Origin: Bacillus sp. (in: firmicutes) | GTDB lineage: Bacteria; Bacillota; Bacilli; Bacillales; Bacillaceae | Reading direction: 5' to 3' | DNA length: 64,000 nucleotides | Assembly (NCBI GenBank): GCA_031180405.1 | Contig: JAPSLU010000002.1 | Span: 44,029 to 108,028 of the forward strand | In this document: piece after piece, positions 17,981-29,118 of the stretch | How positions within the stretch are numbered: the first letter of the stretch is position 1 | Layout of the letters: each line of letters opens with the position of its first letter | Made by a program: the position numbers and the translations under genes | Notes under the pieces: generated by a model | Databases searched by the model: none | What the model was told of the DNA's origin: nothing | What the model saw: only the letters and a program-made list of their open reading frames with translations

Positions 17981-20301
17981 TCTTTCTCCTCTGTTAATGC
18001 ATGTTTTAATACTTCGTCTAAGTGTGAGACAAGGACAAATGTCAACTCGTTTCGAACACTTTCAGGAATATCATCTAAGTCTTTTTCATTATCCTTTGGT
18101 GCAATAATTTTAGTTAGACCTGCTCGATGTGCACTAAGTGTTTTTTCTTTTAAACCGCCAATTGGGAGTACCCGACCACGTAATGTAATCTCTCCCGTCA
18201 TTCCTACTTCTTTTCGAACAGCTCTGCCAGTTAATGCTGAAATCAAGGCTGTTGCCATTGTAATACCTGCTGAAGGGCCATCTTTCGGTACAGCACCTTC
18301 TGGGACATGGATGTGGATGTCGTTCTTCTCATGAAAATCACGGTCAATATGAAGGTCCTCAGCACGGGACCGAATATAGCTAAATGCTGCTTGCGCTGAT
18401 TCCTTCATCACATCACCAAGCTTCCCGGTAAGAATTAGCTTGCCTTTACCGGGTGTGACTGATACTTCTATTGATAAAGTATCCCCGCCTACAGTTGTAT
18501 ATGCCAATCCAGTTGCCACTCCAACCTGATCCTCCAGCTCCGCTTGTCCGTATCTAAAACGTTTTTTTCCAATAAAGTCTTCAATGTTTTTATCCGTAAC
18601 GATGATCTTCTTACGTTCTTGTTTTACAATCATTTTCGCGGCTTTTCGGCAAACACCTGCTAATTGTCGTTCTAATCCACGAACTCCAGCTTCTCTTGTG
18701 TAATATCGAATAATGCTTTGAATCGCATCTTCCCGAATTTGTAAGTGGGATTTTTTCAGACCATGTTCATTTAGTTGCTTTGGCAGTAAATGATCTTTAG
18801 CTATATGGACCTTTTCAAGTTCAGTATAACCAGCTATATTGATAATCTCCATACGGTCACGTAACGGTCCCGGAATCGTTGCAAGATTATTTGCAGTTGC
18901 TATAAACATAACCTTTGAGAGGTCATAGGTCTCTTCAATATAGTGGTCACTAAAATTATGATTTTGTTCTGGATCTAATACCTCAAGCAATGCAGCAGAA
19001 GGATCCCCTCTAAAATCACTAGACATTTTGTCTATCTCATCTAATAAGAAAACCGGGTTAATTGTTCCTGCTTTCTTCATACCTTGAATAATTCTTCCTG
19101 GCATGGCACCAACATATGTCCGGCGATGGCCTCGAATCTCTGACTCATCTCTTACACCACCAAGTGATATTCTTACAAAATGGCGATTTAATGACTTAGC
19201 AACCGATTTTGCTAACGATGTTTTCCCAACACCTGGTGGTCCTGCTAAGCAGAGAATCGGACCTTTAAGAGAGTTTGTTAGTTGTTGGACTGCCAAATAT
19301 TCAATTACACGGTCCTTTACCTTCTCTAGCCCATAATGCTCTTCATTTAGTATTTCTTCAGCAACATTAACATCAAGTCGGTCCTCTGTTGCTTTCGTCC
19401 ACGGTAAAGAAATAAGCCACTCAATGTAGTTTCGAATAACTGCACTTTCCGCAGAGCTCGAAGGTACCTTTTCATAACGATCAAGTTCTTTTAGAGCAAC
19501 TGTTTTAACATGTTCAGGCATCCCTACTTCATCTAAGCGCTCTTTAAGAGTCGAAACTTCTCCAAGTTTTCCTTCTTTTTCACCAAGCTCTTTTTGGATC
19601 GCTTTCATCTGTTCACGTAAATAGTATTCTTTTTGTGTACGTTCCATTGACTTTTTAACACGTTGACCTATTTTTTTCTCAAGCTGTACGACTTCTTTTT
19701 CATTATGAAGAATAGAAATGACTTTATTTAAGCGTTCTGTCACATCAAGGGTCTCTAATACCTCTTGTTTTTCTTTCAATTTTAACGGCAAATGTGAAGT
19801 GATAATGTCAGCCATTCTTCCTGGTTCAGTAATATCTGACACTGTTGCATATGTTTCTGCTGAAATTTTTTTAGAAAGCTTTATGTATTGCTCAAAATAT
19901 TCCAACATCGTTCTCATTAACGCTTCATCTTCAACACTTTTTTCTTCAGCGTCATTATAAATGGCAACCTCTACAGAATAATATTCCTCATCATCTACAA
20001 AACGCTGAATTTCACCACGTTCAATTCCCTCAACAAGAACACGAATTGTCCCATTGGGTAATTTTAACATTTGTTTTATCTTTGTTAATGTACCAATTTT
20101 ATAGATATCTTCTTTGTTTGGCTCATCTATCGAAATCTCTTTTTGTGTCGTTAAAAAGATTATATGATCTTCCATCATTGCCTTTTCTAACGCCTGAACA
20201 GATTTTTCTCTCCCTACATCAAGGTGTAGTACCATCGTTGGATATACTAACAATCCTCTTAACGGTAGGAGGGGTACGATTTGAGTAGTTGATTTCGCCA
20301 T
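17977..20301 (-). CDS. lonA: ATP-dependent protease Lon (LonA)
   Basis: LonA degrades misfolded and regulatory proteins in vegetative cells. The 774-residue protein has the N-terminal substrate domain ([18 protein letters not shown]), a coiled middle, the AAA module with Walker [10 protein letters not shown] and Walker B LLDEIDKM, and the protease domain with catalytic S677 (PKDGPSAG) and K720 (GGLKEK). The frame is open to 20322, but ATG at 20301 is preceded by TGGAGGTG and matches homologues. It heads a two-gene unit with engB. Confidence 0.97.
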   Translation of the reverse strand: MAKSTTQIVPLLPLRGLLVYPTMVLHLDVGREKSVQALEKAMMEDHIIFLTTQKEISIDEPNKEDIYKIGTLTKIKQMLKLPNGTIRVLVEGIERGEIQRFVDDEEYYSVEVAIYNDAEEKSVEDEALMRTMLEYFEQYIKLSKKISAETYATVSDITEPGRMADIITSHLPLKLKEKQEVLETLDVTERLNKVISILHNEKEVVQLEKKIGQRVKKSMERTQKEYYLREQMKAIQKELGEKEGKLGEVSTLKERLDEVGMPEHVKTVALKELDRYEKVPSSSAESAVIRNYIEWLISLPWTKATEDRLDVNVAEEILNEEHYGLEKVKDRVIEYLAVQQLTNSLKGPILCLAGPPGVGKTSLAKSVAKSLNRHFVRISLGGVRDESEIRGHRRTYVGAMPGRIIQGMKKAGTINPVFLLDEIDKMSSDFRGDPSAALLEVLDPEQNHNFSDHYIEETYDLSKVMFIATANNLATIPGPLRDRMEIINIAGYTELEKVHIAKDHLLPKQLNEHGLKKSHLQIREDAIQSIIRYYTREAGVRGLERQLAGVCRKAAKMIVKQERKKIIVTDKNIEDFIGKKRFRYGQAELEDQVGVATGLAYTTVGGDTLSIEVSVTPGKGKLILTGKLGDVMKESAQAAFSYIRSRAEDLHIDRDFHEKNDIHIHVPEGAVPKDGPSAGITMATALISALTGRAVRKEVGMTGEITLRGRVLPIGGLKEKTLSAHRAGLTKIIAPKDNEKDLDDIPESVRNELTFVLVSHLDEVLKHALTEEKE

Positions 20302-20489
20302 GCGCTTACACCTCCATGACAATATAGTTCATTCTTGTACAATTTTATCTTATTCTTTTTATAGTGTCTATTTTAACTACTTTTCATTAATAGGTAGTAT
20401 ACCCTAATCTAGCTATATCAAAAAGATAAAAATCGGCCTATTTCAATGATCGTCACTTAAATTTTATTATTTTAATCATAATGAACATA

Positions 20490-20547
20490 AAAGAGACCCC
20501 CTTCATTAAAAGATCTAAGTCACATGATCTTAAGTCGGTAGGTCTCG
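20490..20547 (-). terminator. Probable terminator of lonB
   Basis: On the minus strand GAGACC pairs with GGTCTC (5 to 6 bp, extended by CTACC/GGGGG mispairs) around a long AT-rich interval, followed by TTTTATG. The long loop contains a partial second hairpin, so the structure is less certain than the others. Confidence 0.5.
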
Positions 20548-20573
20548 TTTATGTGTATAGCAAAACATGGATT

Positions 20574-22253
20574 CTAGACAGATTCTTGTTGTGGGAAATC
20601 CTTGGAATCCTGCTTGATAATAATGTTTGGCTTCTCTGTTGGTGGATCTACTAGAGCAATATCAAATACCTCTTGCAGATGTGTAACGGGAAGAATGGTA
20701 ATTCCCTCGATTTCCTTTAAAATTGATTGCAAGTTGTCCTTAGGGATAATAACAATCTCTGCCCCGGCTTTCTTCGCTGCCTTAATTTTTGGTATCACTC
20801 CACCAATTGGTTTAACATTTCCGTGTATACTTATTTCACCTGTCATCGCAACTTTATTGCTAATTGGTATTTTATGAATTGCAGAGAAAATACCAGTTGC
20901 CATTGCAATACCTGCAGATGGTCCATCAATCGGAGTTCCACCTGGAAAATTAACATGAATATCATAATCAGCAGCTCGTATCCCCATTGATCGTAGAACA
21001 GTAATCACATTTTCTACAGAACCCTTTGCCATACTTTTTCTTCGAATTGATTTAGATCGATCACCAATGCTTTCTTCTTCGACAATACCTGTAATATTAA
21101 TTGTGCCCTTTTCTTTTTCAGCTGGGATAACAGTTACTTCTATTTCAAGTAATGCCCCCGTATTTGGTCCGTATACAGCAAGCCCGTTTACTAATCCAAC
21201 CTTTGCTTTTTCTTCTATTTTCTTTTCATGTCGAGGAGTTAACTGACTCGAATTGATCACCCATTCTATATCTTCAACGGTAATTTCTTTACGATCCTCA
21301 GACATTGCCATGCCTGTCGCAATTTGCATTAAGTTCACAACTTCACGACCATTGCGAACGTAGGAAGTAAGTAAATTAATTCCTTCATCACCTACTTCCA
21401 TTTCCACCTTATTCGCCGCTTTTCTTGCAACGACAGCAAGCTCTTCTTGTTCTAAATCCCTAAAAAATACTTCAAGACATCTTGAACGAATAGCTGGTGG
21501 TATTTCATTTGGAGTTCGTGTAGTAGCCCCAATTAAACGGAAATCTGCTGGCAAGCCGTTTTTAAAAATATCATGTATGTGTGTTGGAATCTGTGTGTTC
21601 TCTTCATTATAGTAAGCACTCTCTAGGAAGACTTTACGATCTTCAAGCACCTTAAGAAGTTTATTCATTTGAATTGGATGTAATTCACCAATTTCATCAA
21701 TAAATAAGACACCACCATGTGCATGAGACACTGCACCTTGCTTTGGTTGAGGAATTCCTGCTTGCCCCATAGCACCTGCTCCTTGATAAATAGGATCGTG
21801 TACCGAACCAATTAATGGATCTGCTATTCCCCTTTCATCAAACCTAGCAGTCGTCGCATCTAATTCAACAAATACTGCATTTTGTTTGAATGGAGATCTT
21901 TTGTTCCGTTTAGCTTCCTCCAACACTAATCGTGCAGCCGCCGTTTTCCCAACCCCTGGTGGTCCATACACAATAACATGTTGGGGATTTGAACCACAAA
22001 GAGCAGCTCGCAAAGAACGGATACCATCTTCTTGCCCAACAATATCTTGAAAGCTTTTAGGTCTTACTTTTTCAGCTAAAGGCTCTGTCAACCTTATTGC
22101 TCTCATTTTCCTTAGCTGCTCCATTTCCTTTTTTGATTCACGGTCTATTGAGATTTTTTGCGTCCGCTGACTTTTTAACAAGTTCCAAAAATACATTCCA
22201 ATAATAATCCCAAAAAACAATTGAATAAACAATGCGATACTTGTCCAGCTCAT
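20574..22253 (-). CDS. lonB: LonB, forespore membrane-anchored Lon-like protease
   Basis: LonB is the sporulation-specific Lon homologue. The 559-residue protein starts with a membrane segment (SIALFIQLFFGIIIGMYFW), lacks the long Lon N-domain, and carries Walker A GPPGVGKT at 97-104, FIDEIGELHP for Walker B, and catalytic S446 (IDGPSAG) and K489. ATG at 22253 has GTAGGAGGGACC upstream. In B. subtilis it is under sigma-F; a partial sigma-F-like element lies upstream. It lies between clpX and lonA as in other Bacillus genomes. Confidence 0.95.
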   Translation of the reverse strand: MSWTSIALFIQLFFGIIIGMYFWNLLKSQRTQKISIDRESKKEMEQLRKMRAIRLTEPLAEKVRPKSFQDIVGQEDGIRSLRAALCGSNPQHVIVYGPPGVGKTAAARLVLEEAKRNKRSPFKQNAVFVELDATTARFDERGIADPLIGSVHDPIYQGAGAMGQAGIPQPKQGAVSHAHGGVLFIDEIGELHPIQMNKLLKVLEDRKVFLESAYYNEENTQIPTHIHDIFKNGLPADFRLIGATTRTPNEIPPAIRSRCLEVFFRDLEQEELAVVARKAANKVEMEVGDEGINLLTSYVRNGREVVNLMQIATGMAMSEDRKEITVEDIEWVINSSQLTPRHEKKIEEKAKVGLVNGLAVYGPNTGALLEIEVTVIPAEKEKGTINITGIVEEESIGDRSKSIRRKSMAKGSVENVITVLRSMGIRAADYDIHVNFPGGTPIDGPSAGIAMATGIFSAIHKIPISNKVAMTGEISIHGNVKPIGGVIPKIKAAKKAGAEIVIIPKDNLQSILKEIEGITILPVTHLQEVFDIALVDPPTEKPNIIIKQDSKDFPQQESV

Positions 22254-22278
22254 TTGTCGGTCCCTCCTACCATGGTGT

Positions 22279-22309
22279 CTTGTTACCGCTACGTTGGAAA
22301 TTTCTAAAA
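22279..22309 (-). promoter_or_regulatory. Possible sigma-F promoter of lonB
   Basis: On the minus strand GGTAACAAG (22287-22279) matches 8 of 9 positions of the sigma-F -10 pattern (GGYAANAMT), with TTTTA (22309-22305) 17 bases upstream as a weak -35. The spacing is one or two bases longer than usual. Confidence 0.35.
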
Positions 22310-22545
22310 TAAATCTAATCGAGAGGATTGTTATCTTTCTTTTGCCCTGAAATCATGTATTAAATTTCACAACTAATTATTTAATATCATTTACTATGTA
22401 TGATGGAGAGCGTCTCTCTCTGAATGGACAAAAGGGCAAGCTCAGCTTGCCATCTTTTGTAGAAGCGGTTATTTATAGCTAGTATCTCCTTTGTTTGATA
22501 GGAATAAACATGACACTACGCAAAGTTTTGAGGTTAAGGACAATT
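22310..22545. other. Gene-free region upstream of lonB with two hairpins
   Basis: The gap between lonB and clpX (337 bases) contains a strong hairpin: ACAAAAG-GGCAAGC (22428-22441) pairs with GCTTGCC-AT-CTTTTGT (22445-22460) around a 3-base loop, with one 2-base bulge. A small GAGAG-CGT-CTCTC hairpin is at about 22406-22418. Neither has a U tract and I see no ORF here. Confidence 0.5.
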
Positions 22546-22580
22546 GAAAAAGGAAGCCAGTAAAATTACTGACTTCCTCT
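22546..22580 (-). terminator. Terminator of clpX
   Basis: On the minus strand AGGAAGTCAGTAA (22578-22566) pairs with TTACTGGCTTCCT (22563-22551), then TTTTTC. It lies 11 bases after the clpX stop. Confidence 0.85.
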
Positions 22581-22590
22581 TTCGGATACA

Positions 22591-23856
22591 TTATGCAGAT
22601 GTTTTTTTATCTTCTTGAATAACTGTACCATCGCTTAACACAAGTTTCGGAGGGGTTTCTCCTAGAACTGTTTCAGCTGTAATAATTGCCTTTACAATAT
22701 CGTCTCTTGACGGCAAGTCGAACATCATATCAAGCATGATACCTTCAATAATTGATCTAAGACCACGAGCACCTGTCTTTCTTTCAATTGCTTTTTTAGC
22801 AATTTCTAAAAGTGCTCCATCTTCAAATTCGAGTTCAACCCCATCAAGGTCAAGCATTTTTTGATATTGCTTCACAAGAGCATTTTTAGGTTTTGTTAGA
22901 ATTTCAACTAATGCATCCTCGTCTAATGGCTCTAAGCTTGCAATAACAGGTAAACGGCCAATAAATTCTGGAATTAATCCGAATTTTAATAAATCCTCTG
23001 GCAATACCTGTGAAAGTAGCGCTTTTTTATCAAGATCAGCATTTTTGTTATCAGAACCAAATCCAATTACTTTACGTCCTAGACGGCGTTTTATAATTTG
23101 TTCTATTCCATCAAACGCTCCACCACAAATAAATAGGATGTTTGTTGTATCTATTTGAATAAATTCTTGGTGTGGGTGTTTTCTTCCACCTTGTGGAGGA
23201 ACACTCGCAACTGTTCCTTCAAGAATTTTTAAAAGTGCCTGTTGGACACCTTCACCTGATACATCACGGGTAATTGATGGGTTCTCAGATTTTCTGGCAA
23301 CCTTATCAATTTCATCAATGTAGATAATACCTTTTTCAGCCTTTTCAACATCATAATCTGCAGCTTGAATTAGCTTAAGTAGAATGTTTTCAACATCTTC
23401 CCCAACATATCCTGCTTCAGTTAATGATGTCGCATCTGCAATAGCAAACGGTACATTTAAGATTCTTGCTAGTGTTTGTGCTAATAATGTTTTACCACTA
23501 CCTGTTGGACCAATCATCGAAATATTACTTTTCGAAAGTTCAACATCATCAATTTTGCTATTTGAGTTAATTCGTTTATAGTGATTATATACAGCAACAG
23601 CTAAAGATTTCTTAGCCTGATCCTGACCAATCACATATTCATCTAAAATTTCATGAATCTCTTTAGGTTTTGGAACATCTTTAAATTCAACTTCCTCTTC
23701 TGTTCCAAGCTCTTCCTCAACAATCTCTGTACAAAGTTCGATACATTCATCACATATATAGACTCCAGGTCCTGCTACAAGCTTACGAACCTGATCTTGG
23801 GTTTTTCCACAGAACGAACATTTTAGTTGTCCTTTTTCGTCGTTAAATTTAAACAT
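22591..23856 (-). CDS. clpX: ClpX, ATPase subunit of the ClpXP protease
   Basis: ClpX unfolds substrates and feeds them to ClpP. The 421-residue protein has the C4 zinc finger (C13, C16, C35, C38), Walker A GPTGSGKT at 116-123, Walker [10 protein letters not shown], and the IGF loop (KVIGFGSDN) that docks on ClpP. The frame stays open to 23994, but ATG at 23856 (MFKFNDEKG) is preceded by AAGGGGTG and matches homologues. It is a single gene between tig and lonB with its own terminator. Confidence 0.97.
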   Translation of the reverse strand: MFKFNDEKGQLKCSFCGKTQDQVRKLVAGPGVYICDECIELCTEIVEEELGTEEEVEFKDVPKPKEIHEILDEYVIGQDQAKKSLAVAVYNHYKRINSNSKIDDVELSKSNISMIGPTGSGKTLLAQTLARILNVPFAIADATSLTEAGYVGEDVENILLKLIQAADYDVEKAEKGIIYIDEIDKVARKSENPSITRDVSGEGVQQALLKILEGTVASVPPQGGRKHPHQEFIQIDTTNILFICGGAFDGIEQIIKRRLGRKVIGFGSDNKNADLDKKALLSQVLPEDLLKFGLIPEFIGRLPVIASLEPLDEDALVEILTKPKNALVKQYQKMLDLDGVELEFEDGALLEIAKKAIERKTGARGLRSIIEGIMLDMMFDLPSRDDIVKAIITAETVLGETPPKLVLSDGTVIQEDKKTSA

Positions 23857-24160
23857 TGTTTCACCCCTTAAATCTTTATCTAAATCACCAGTTTTCCACC
23901 TTACCCATGAACTCTTATCAAAGTCTAGGCCAATAGATGCAGATGGGTTAAAGAAAAACGAATTGCAAAAAAAGTATGTACTGCATTTTACCACAAGTAG
24001 GCTCCTTATAGGTAATGAAACTACTCAGATAAATGAAAAAGCTTACATTCACTACTTATGGTTCACTCACATCCCGGAAGATGCTTCTTACTTAAAGAAT
24101 ATGTATGTAGTTACTTTCTTATATCATTCCCAATGGAATATAAATAAAACATGATTGTAT
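23857..24160. other. clpX upstream region
   Basis: This gap of about 300 bases holds no ORF I can support. On the minus strand an extended -10 (TGGTAAAAT, 23993-23985) is a candidate clpX promoter with a poor -35, which would give an untranslated leader of about 120 bases. No CtsR-type heptad repeat was seen. Confidence 0.4.
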
Positions 24161-24195
24161 AAAACAAGGCACGATTTGCTCGCGCCTTGTTCTTT
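24161..24195 (-). terminator. Terminator of tig
   Basis: On the minus strand AACAAGGCGCGA pairs with TCGTGCCTTGTT (one G-U) around a 4-base loop, followed by TTTATAC. It directly follows the tig stop. Confidence 0.85.
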
Positions 24196-24202
24196 TATTA
24201 TA

Positions 24203-25492
24203 TTATGCAACAACTTTGCTATTTTCTACAAGAAAATCGATCGCTTTACGAACTTTTAAATCTTCTTTAAGTCCTTCTGCGTTTCCGCCTAAAGCTTGTT
24301 TAATATTTTCAATTGGCATGTTGTACATTTCAGCCATTTTTGCTAATTCAGCTTCAACATCTTCATCAGATACTTCAATGTTTTCAGCTTTTGCAATTGC
24401 TTCAAGAGTTAAGTTATATTTTACTCGCTTCTCAGCATCGTCCTTCATTTGTGCTTTCAAAGCCTCTTCGTCTTGACCTGAGAATTGGAAGTATAACTCA
24501 AGGTTCATTCCTTGCATTTGTAAACGTTGTTCAAATTCTTGCATCATGCGAGAAATTTCATTTTCGATTAACGCCTTTGGAATGTCAACTTCTACACCTT
24601 CAGCAGCTTTGTCTACAAGTGAATCACGCAGGTGGTTTTCTGCTTCTGATTTTTTAGTTTCTTCAAGGCGAGTTCTTGTTTGAGCTTTTAATTCTTCAAG
24701 AGTTTCAACCTCTTCGTTTACATCCTTAGCAAATTCATCATCTAATGCAGGAAGTTCTTTTGTTTTAATTTCGTGAACTTTTACTTTGAATACAGCTGGT
24801 TTGCCTGCTAGGTTTTCAGCGTGGTATTCTTCAGGGAATGTAACTTCTACATCTTTCTCTGCACCTGTTTCTAATCCTACTAGCTGCTCTTCAAAACCTG
24901 GAATGAAAGAACCTGATCCAATTTCTAGTGAATAGTTTTCAGCTGCTCCACCTTCAAAAGCTTCACCGTCAACATAGCCATCAAAGTCAATAACAACTGT
25001 ATCACCGTTCTCAATAGCGCCTTCTTCTTTAACAACTAGCTCTGCATTACGCTCTTGTAATTGTTTTAATTCGTTTTCTACATCTTCATCAGATACAGTA
25101 TCGTCTAATTTTTCAACTTCTAGACCTTTATATTCACCTAATTTCACTTCAGGTTTAACTGTTACTTTTGCAGTGAAGATTAAGCTTTTTCCTTTTTCGA
25201 TTTGCTCTACATCGATTTCCGGACGATCCACTGGCTCAATTCCAGCTTCATCAACCGCATTTGGGTATGCTGTTGGTAAAATAATATCTAATGCATCTTG
25301 GTATAAAGATTCTACACCAAAACGTTGTTCAAACATTCCACGTGGAATTTTCCCTTTACGGAATCCTGGAATTGAAACTTGTTTAACTACCTTTTTAAAT
25401 GCTTCATCTAATGCTGTTGTGAAGTCCTCTGCAGAAACTTCAACCGTAAGAACGCCTTCGTTCCCTTCTAATTTTTCCCATTTAACTGACAT
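24203..25492 (-). CDS. tig: Trigger factor
   Basis: Trigger factor is the ribosome-bound chaperone and prolyl isomerase. The 429-residue protein has the N-terminal ribosome-binding domain with the signature GFRKGKIPR (about 44-52), an FKBP-like PPIase domain ([14 protein letters not shown], about 163-240) and the helical C-terminal arms. Length is usual. ATG at 25492 follows TTTGGAGGGAC. It is transcribed alone, with a good promoter overlapping the end of ysoA and its own terminator. Confidence 0.97.
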   Translation of the reverse strand: MSVKWEKLEGNEGVLTVEVSAEDFTTALDEAFKKVVKQVSIPGFRKGKIPRGMFEQRFGVESLYQDALDIILPTAYPNAVDEAGIEPVDRPEIDVEQIEKGKSLIFTAKVTVKPEVKLGEYKGLEVEKLDDTVSDEDVENELKQLQERNAELVVKEEGAIENGDTVVIDFDGYVDGEAFEGGAAENYSLEIGSGSFIPGFEEQLVGLETGAEKDVEVTFPEEYHAENLAGKPAVFKVKVHEIKTKELPALDDEFAKDVNEEVETLEELKAQTRTRLEETKKSEAENHLRDSLVDKAAEGVEVDIPKALIENEISRMMQEFEQRLQMQGMNLELYFQFSGQDEEALKAQMKDDAEKRVKYNLTLEAIAKAENIEVSDEDVEAELAKMAEMYNMPIENIKQALGGNAEGLKEDLKVRKAIDFLVENSKVVA

Positions 25493-25720
25493 ATTTGCTG
25501 TCCCTCCAAAGATCTATAATGATTTGTGCGAATAAGTGATAGGTAAATTGTGGTTGCTTGTCCCAGTTTAAACAATCCCCCACGATCATATACCTGTTTT
25601 TATGTACGGTAAAGGTAACCGAATACTAAACATGCTTAGGATTTCGCATAAAAAAGAAGGTCATTTTGTCCAAAATAAAATAAACCTTATCAACGATGAT
25701 CACTATTTTGCAACCATTTT

Positions 25721-25748
25721 ATTATAACATAGAATGAATTGCTTTCAA
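25721..25748 (-). promoter_or_regulatory. Sigma-A promoter of tig
   Basis: On the minus strand TTGAAA (25748-25743) and TATAAT (25726-25721) are 16 bases apart, giving a leader of about 220 bases before tig. Confidence 0.7.
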
Positions 25749-25756
25749 CATATAGC

Positions 25757-26770
25757 TCATATTTGAAAATAAGAAATTTCTTCTATTTGATAAATTTTAT
25801 CACAGGCCTCTTGCAAAGACGATGAAGGCTGAGCATAAATTGCTTCAATTTCCTCATCTTCTATTGAGATCCCATGTAATGAATAACCGACTATATGTAA
25901 AGCTGCCGCCCATAATTTCACATCCGTTGGTTGAGGTATAAATGGATAAAGAACATATAAATGCCTAATCCATAACTCTTTTACCGCTTCATAAAGTGTA
26001 GGATTCTCATTGCCAAGTGTATCATCTAAGTAATTCAACACTTTTTTTGCAAAAGGAACATCAGCCGGATCTTGGAGCTTAGACGGAATAACCATCATTG
26101 TTTCTCCAAATTTATTGACCTTCACTTCCTTCTCAACCTCATGTTCAATCATAAGATGTAAAATCATAGACTTTATCATAGGATGTACCTCTTCGCCTTC
26201 TAAAAGAAGCATAAGAGTAGTAAGGTGGTTCCTTACATTTCGATCTTTTAATGATTGAACATACCCCATTTGTTTTTGAGTATCCTGTAATAAATCTTCA
26301 ATATACAGTGTTTGAGTCTGTTCTAAATCATCATCTTCATCTTCAAGTAAATCAGGATTATTTTGATTCATTTTTCGGCTAAATTCTAATAATTTATAAA
26401 AATGTTCAGCACTTTCAGCAGGAAGGTGGTTTTCTTCTAGAACTGCTTCAATTGTTGTTTGTACTTCTTGATATTCCCTAAGCTGAATTAAGATTGTTAA
26501 GTAAATTTGAAGAACTGTAAAATAATGACCTATATCCTCTAAAAGCATTTTTTTACAAATTTCTTTTGCCTCATTTAACTCCCCTAGTTCCATCAAACAA
26601 ATTGCCATTCCTAAATGGATTTCAGCCTTATTTTCATTCAGCTTTTTTGCTTCTGCGAACATATCAAGAGCGTCATGATATTTCTTTTCTTTTAATAGTG
26701 CCATACCCTTATCAAGAAATCTCTCTTTTAAATTGGGAAAGAGTACAACATTGTTTTTTTTCTGTTTCAT
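25757..26770 (-). CDS. ysoA: YsoA-like tetratricopeptide repeat protein
   Basis: The 337-residue protein has TPR-like helical pairs in its first 130 residues (GMALLKEKKYHDALDMFAEA, then AEIHLGMAICLMELGELNEA), followed by an acidic linker (EDEDDDLEQ, about 150) and a helical C-terminal part. It matches YsoA of B. subtilis in position (between leuD and tig) and size. It is presumably a cytoplasmic scaffold; no catalytic motif is visible and no function is known to me. The ribosome site GGAG is about 10 bases before the ATG. Confidence 0.85.
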   Translation of the reverse strand: MKQKKNNVVLFPNLKERFLDKGMALLKEKKYHDALDMFAEAKKLNENKAEIHLGMAICLMELGELNEAKEICKKMLLEDIGHYFTVLQIYLTILIQLREYQEVQTTIEAVLEENHLPAESAEHFYKLLEFSRKMNQNNPDLLEDEDDDLEQTQTLYIEDLLQDTQKQMGYVQSLKDRNVRNHLTTLMLLLEGEEVHPMIKSMILHLMIEHEVEKEVKVNKFGETMMVIPSKLQDPADVPFAKKVLNYLDDTLGNENPTLYEAVKELWIRHLYVLYPFIPQPTDVKLWAAALHIVGYSLHGISIEDEEIEAIYAQPSSSLQEACDKIYQIEEISYFQI

Positions 26771-26959
26771 TTATTGGTCAACTCCAGCAACCTTTCTTTG
26801 CATACAAGTGTATCAATCCGACTCTTGGAAAACAAGCAGGACTTCATAGAAAAAAATAGGACTGGGCTAGTAACATAAAAAAGCTTTCTTAAATTTAGTT
26901 GTTGATTGCGGGCTCCAACAACAATCTGCAAAAAAATCAACATTGTAATTTACCATAAA

Positions 26960-27001
26960 TAAAAAGAAAAAGAGCAGTCATTTATAAAAATGACGCTCTT
27001 C
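26960..27001 (-). terminator. Terminator of the ilv-leu operon
   Basis: On the minus strand AGAGCGTCATTT pairs with AAATGAC-T-GCTCT (one bulged base), followed by TTTTTCTTTTT. The stem overlaps the last codons of leuD. Confidence 0.85.
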
Positions 27002-27575
27002 TATTCTCATAATTTTTTATTTGTTCATCATAATTTAAGGTTAAATCAATTTCGTCTTTTCCATATAAAAGCATATCCTTCCAATATGGATCAACATCAA
27101 ATGGTTGTGATAACCCACTATTATCAGTAATTAGTTGTTCTTCAAGATTTATTGTTAATGAATAGCTCTCATCATTGGTTTTTTCACGAATAACATCTAA
27201 AATGGATTGCTCTAATGAAATTGGTAATAATCCGTTTTTTAGACAGTTTTGATGGAAAATATCAGCATAAGACGGTGCCAGTATTACCTCAAATCCATAG
27301 TCAGATAAAGCCCATGGAGCATGTTCACGAGATGAACCACAGCCAAAATTCTCACCAGCTAGTAATATGGTTGCTCCTTTGCTTTTCTCTTGGTTTAATT
27401 CAAAATCAGGATTTTCAGTACCATCTGCTAAGTATCTCCAGTCAAAAAAAGCAAAACGCCCATAGCCAGTTTTTTCTATTCTCTTTAAGAATTGTTTTGG
27501 AATAATTTGATCTGTATCTACATTTGTTCTATTTAATACAGCGACTTTCCCTGAATGTGTAGTAAAAGGTTTCAT
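26982..27575 (-). CDS. leuD: 3-isopropylmalate dehydratase small subunit
   Basis: LeuD pairs with LeuC to isomerise 2-isopropylmalate to 3-isopropylmalate. The 197-residue subunit shows NRTNVDTDQIIPKQFLK near the N-terminus and the GENFGCGSSREHAPWAL substrate motif. The frame is open to 27596, but ATG at 27575 has TTAGGAGGTAC upstream. It is last in the operon, about 80 bases after leuC. Confidence 0.97.
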   Translation of the reverse strand: MKPFTTHSGKVAVLNRTNVDTDQIIPKQFLKRIEKTGYGRFAFFDWRYLADGTENPDFELNQEKSKGATILLAGENFGCGSSREHAPWALSDYGFEVILAPSYADIFHQNCLKNGLLPISLEQSILDVIREKTNDESYSLTINLEEQLITDNSGLSQPFDVDPYWKDMLLYGKDEIDLTLNYDEQIKNYENRRASFL

Positions 27576-27659
27576 TTTTGTACCTCCTAATGACAATATC
27601 GATCTGGATATAAGACTAGTAAGATTCTAGGCATCCGTTTCGTTTTATTTCACTATTTT

Positions 27660-29087
27660 TTAAGCCTTAATAGCATTTTCTTGGATATGGCGAACATCTA
27701 CAAATCTTCCATGTAATGCTGCTGCTGCAGCCATTGCTGGACTTACAAGATGTGTTCTAGCACCTTTCCCTTGTCTTCCTTCAAAATTACGATTTGAAGT
27801 TGAAGCACATCGCTCCCCTTCAGGTACAACGTCATTATTCATACTTAGGCACATGCTACAACCTGATTCTCTCCATTCAAAGCCAGCCTCTTTAAATATC
27901 ACATCAAGGCCTTCCTCTTCCGCTACCTTTTTCACTTTTTGAGAGCCTGGAACGACAATAGCACGCACATTATCTGGTACTTTTTGTCCTTTTAAGGTTT
28001 TGATGACGTCTGCTGCCTGTCGAAGATCTGTTAAACGTGAATTTGTACAAGATCCAATGAAAACATGTTCAATCGTAATGTCTTCAATTTTTGTATTCGG
28101 TTGTAATCCCATGTAGCTGAAGGCACGGTTTGCTTCATCGATTTCTTCTGCGTTTTGAAACACATTTAAATCAGGAGTTTTCTCGTCAACACCTACAGAC
28201 ATACCAGGATTTGTTCCCCAAGTAACCATTGGTGCAATATCTTCTCCATTTAATGTAATCACTCTGTCATACTCGGCATCTTCATCAGTTCTTAATGTTT
28301 TCCAGTATTCAACAGCACGATCAAACTCTTCCCCTTGTGGTGAATACTTTCTTCCTTTAATATAAGAAAAAGTCGTTTCATCTGGTGCAATAAGCCCAGC
28401 TCTAGCCCCAGCTTCAATTGACATATTACAGATTGTCATTCGCTCATCCATTGATAAGCTCTCAATAACTTCTCCTGTATATTCAATAATAAAGCCAGTA
28501 CCAAAACGCACCCCATATTTACCTATTACAGCTAGAATAACATCTTTTGCTGTAACACCCTTTTGCAGCTTACCAGGAACGTGAATATTTAGCGTTTTAG
28601 GGCGCTGTCTCCACAGTGTTTGAGTTGCTAGAACATGTTCAACTTCACTAGTCCCAATACCAAATGCGATTGCTCCGAATGCTCCATGTGTTGAAGTATG
28701 GCTATCTCCACAAACAATCGTTTTTCCTGGAAGAGTTAAACCTAGTTCTGGTCCAATAACGTGAACAATCCCCTGATCCTCGCTCTGCAAGTCAGCTAAT
28801 CGGATTCCAAATTCTTTACAATTTCTCTCTAATGCACTAATTTGATTTTTGGCAACCTCATCTTCTATTACAAAACGATTGACCGTTGGAACATTATGAT
28901 CCATAGTCGCAAACGTTCGGTCTGGTCTTCTTACTTTACGATTTTTCTCTCGTAACCCCTCAAAAGCCTGTGGTGATGTTACTTCATGAATTAAATGTAA
29001 GTCGATATATAAAAGATCTGGTTTTCCTTGTTCTTGTTTGACGATATGCTCGTCATAGATCTTTTCAATAATCGTTCTTGGCTTCAT
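27660..29087 (-). CDS. leuC: 3-isopropylmalate dehydratase large subunit
   Basis: LeuC carries the [4Fe-4S] cluster of isopropylmalate isomerase. The 475-residue aconitase-family protein has cluster cysteines C347 (GSCTNSR), C410 and C413 (SGCSMCL), and [12 protein letters not shown] at about 127-138. ATG at 29087 has AAAGGAGGTA upstream. It follows leuB after a 140-base spacer that contains two hairpins, the longest gap in the leu part of the operon. Confidence 0.97.
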   Translation of the reverse strand: MKPRTIIEKIYDEHIVKQEQGKPDLLYIDLHLIHEVTSPQAFEGLREKNRKVRRPDRTFATMDHNVPTVNRFVIEDEVAKNQISALERNCKEFGIRLADLQSEDQGIVHVIGPELGLTLPGKTIVCGDSHTSTHGAFGAIAFGIGTSEVEHVLATQTLWRQRPKTLNIHVPGKLQKGVTAKDVILAVIGKYGVRFGTGFIIEYTGEVIESLSMDERMTICNMSIEAGARAGLIAPDETTFSYIKGRKYSPQGEEFDRAVEYWKTLRTDEDAEYDRVITLNGEDIAPMVTWGTNPGMSVGVDEKTPDLNVFQNAEEIDEANRAFSYMGLQPNTKIEDITIEHVFIGSCTNSRLTDLRQAADVIKTLKGQKVPDNVRAIVVPGSQKVKKVAEEEGLDVIFKEAGFEWRESGCSMCLSMNNDVVPEGERCASTSNRNFEGRQGKGARTHLVSPAMAAAAALHGRFVDVRHIQENAIKA

Positions 29088-29118
29088 AGTCGTATACCTC
29101 CTTTAATAGATGGAAAAT

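Noticed and set aside
20380..20420. GGGTAT upstream of lonA resembling a sigma-B -10.
   Set aside because: No GTTT-type -35 at the right distance; a single hexamer is not enough.
23857..23994. N-terminal extension of clpX by 46 residues.
   Set aside because: No ribosome site, sequence unlike ClpX, and the zinc-finger start MFKFNDEKG at 23856 fits the family.
26895..26945. TGTTGATT/AATCAACA inverted repeat upstream of ysoA, possibly a remnant of a common Bacillus repeat.
   Set aside because: Only 8-bp arms with a GC-rich loop; no second copy in the window to support it.
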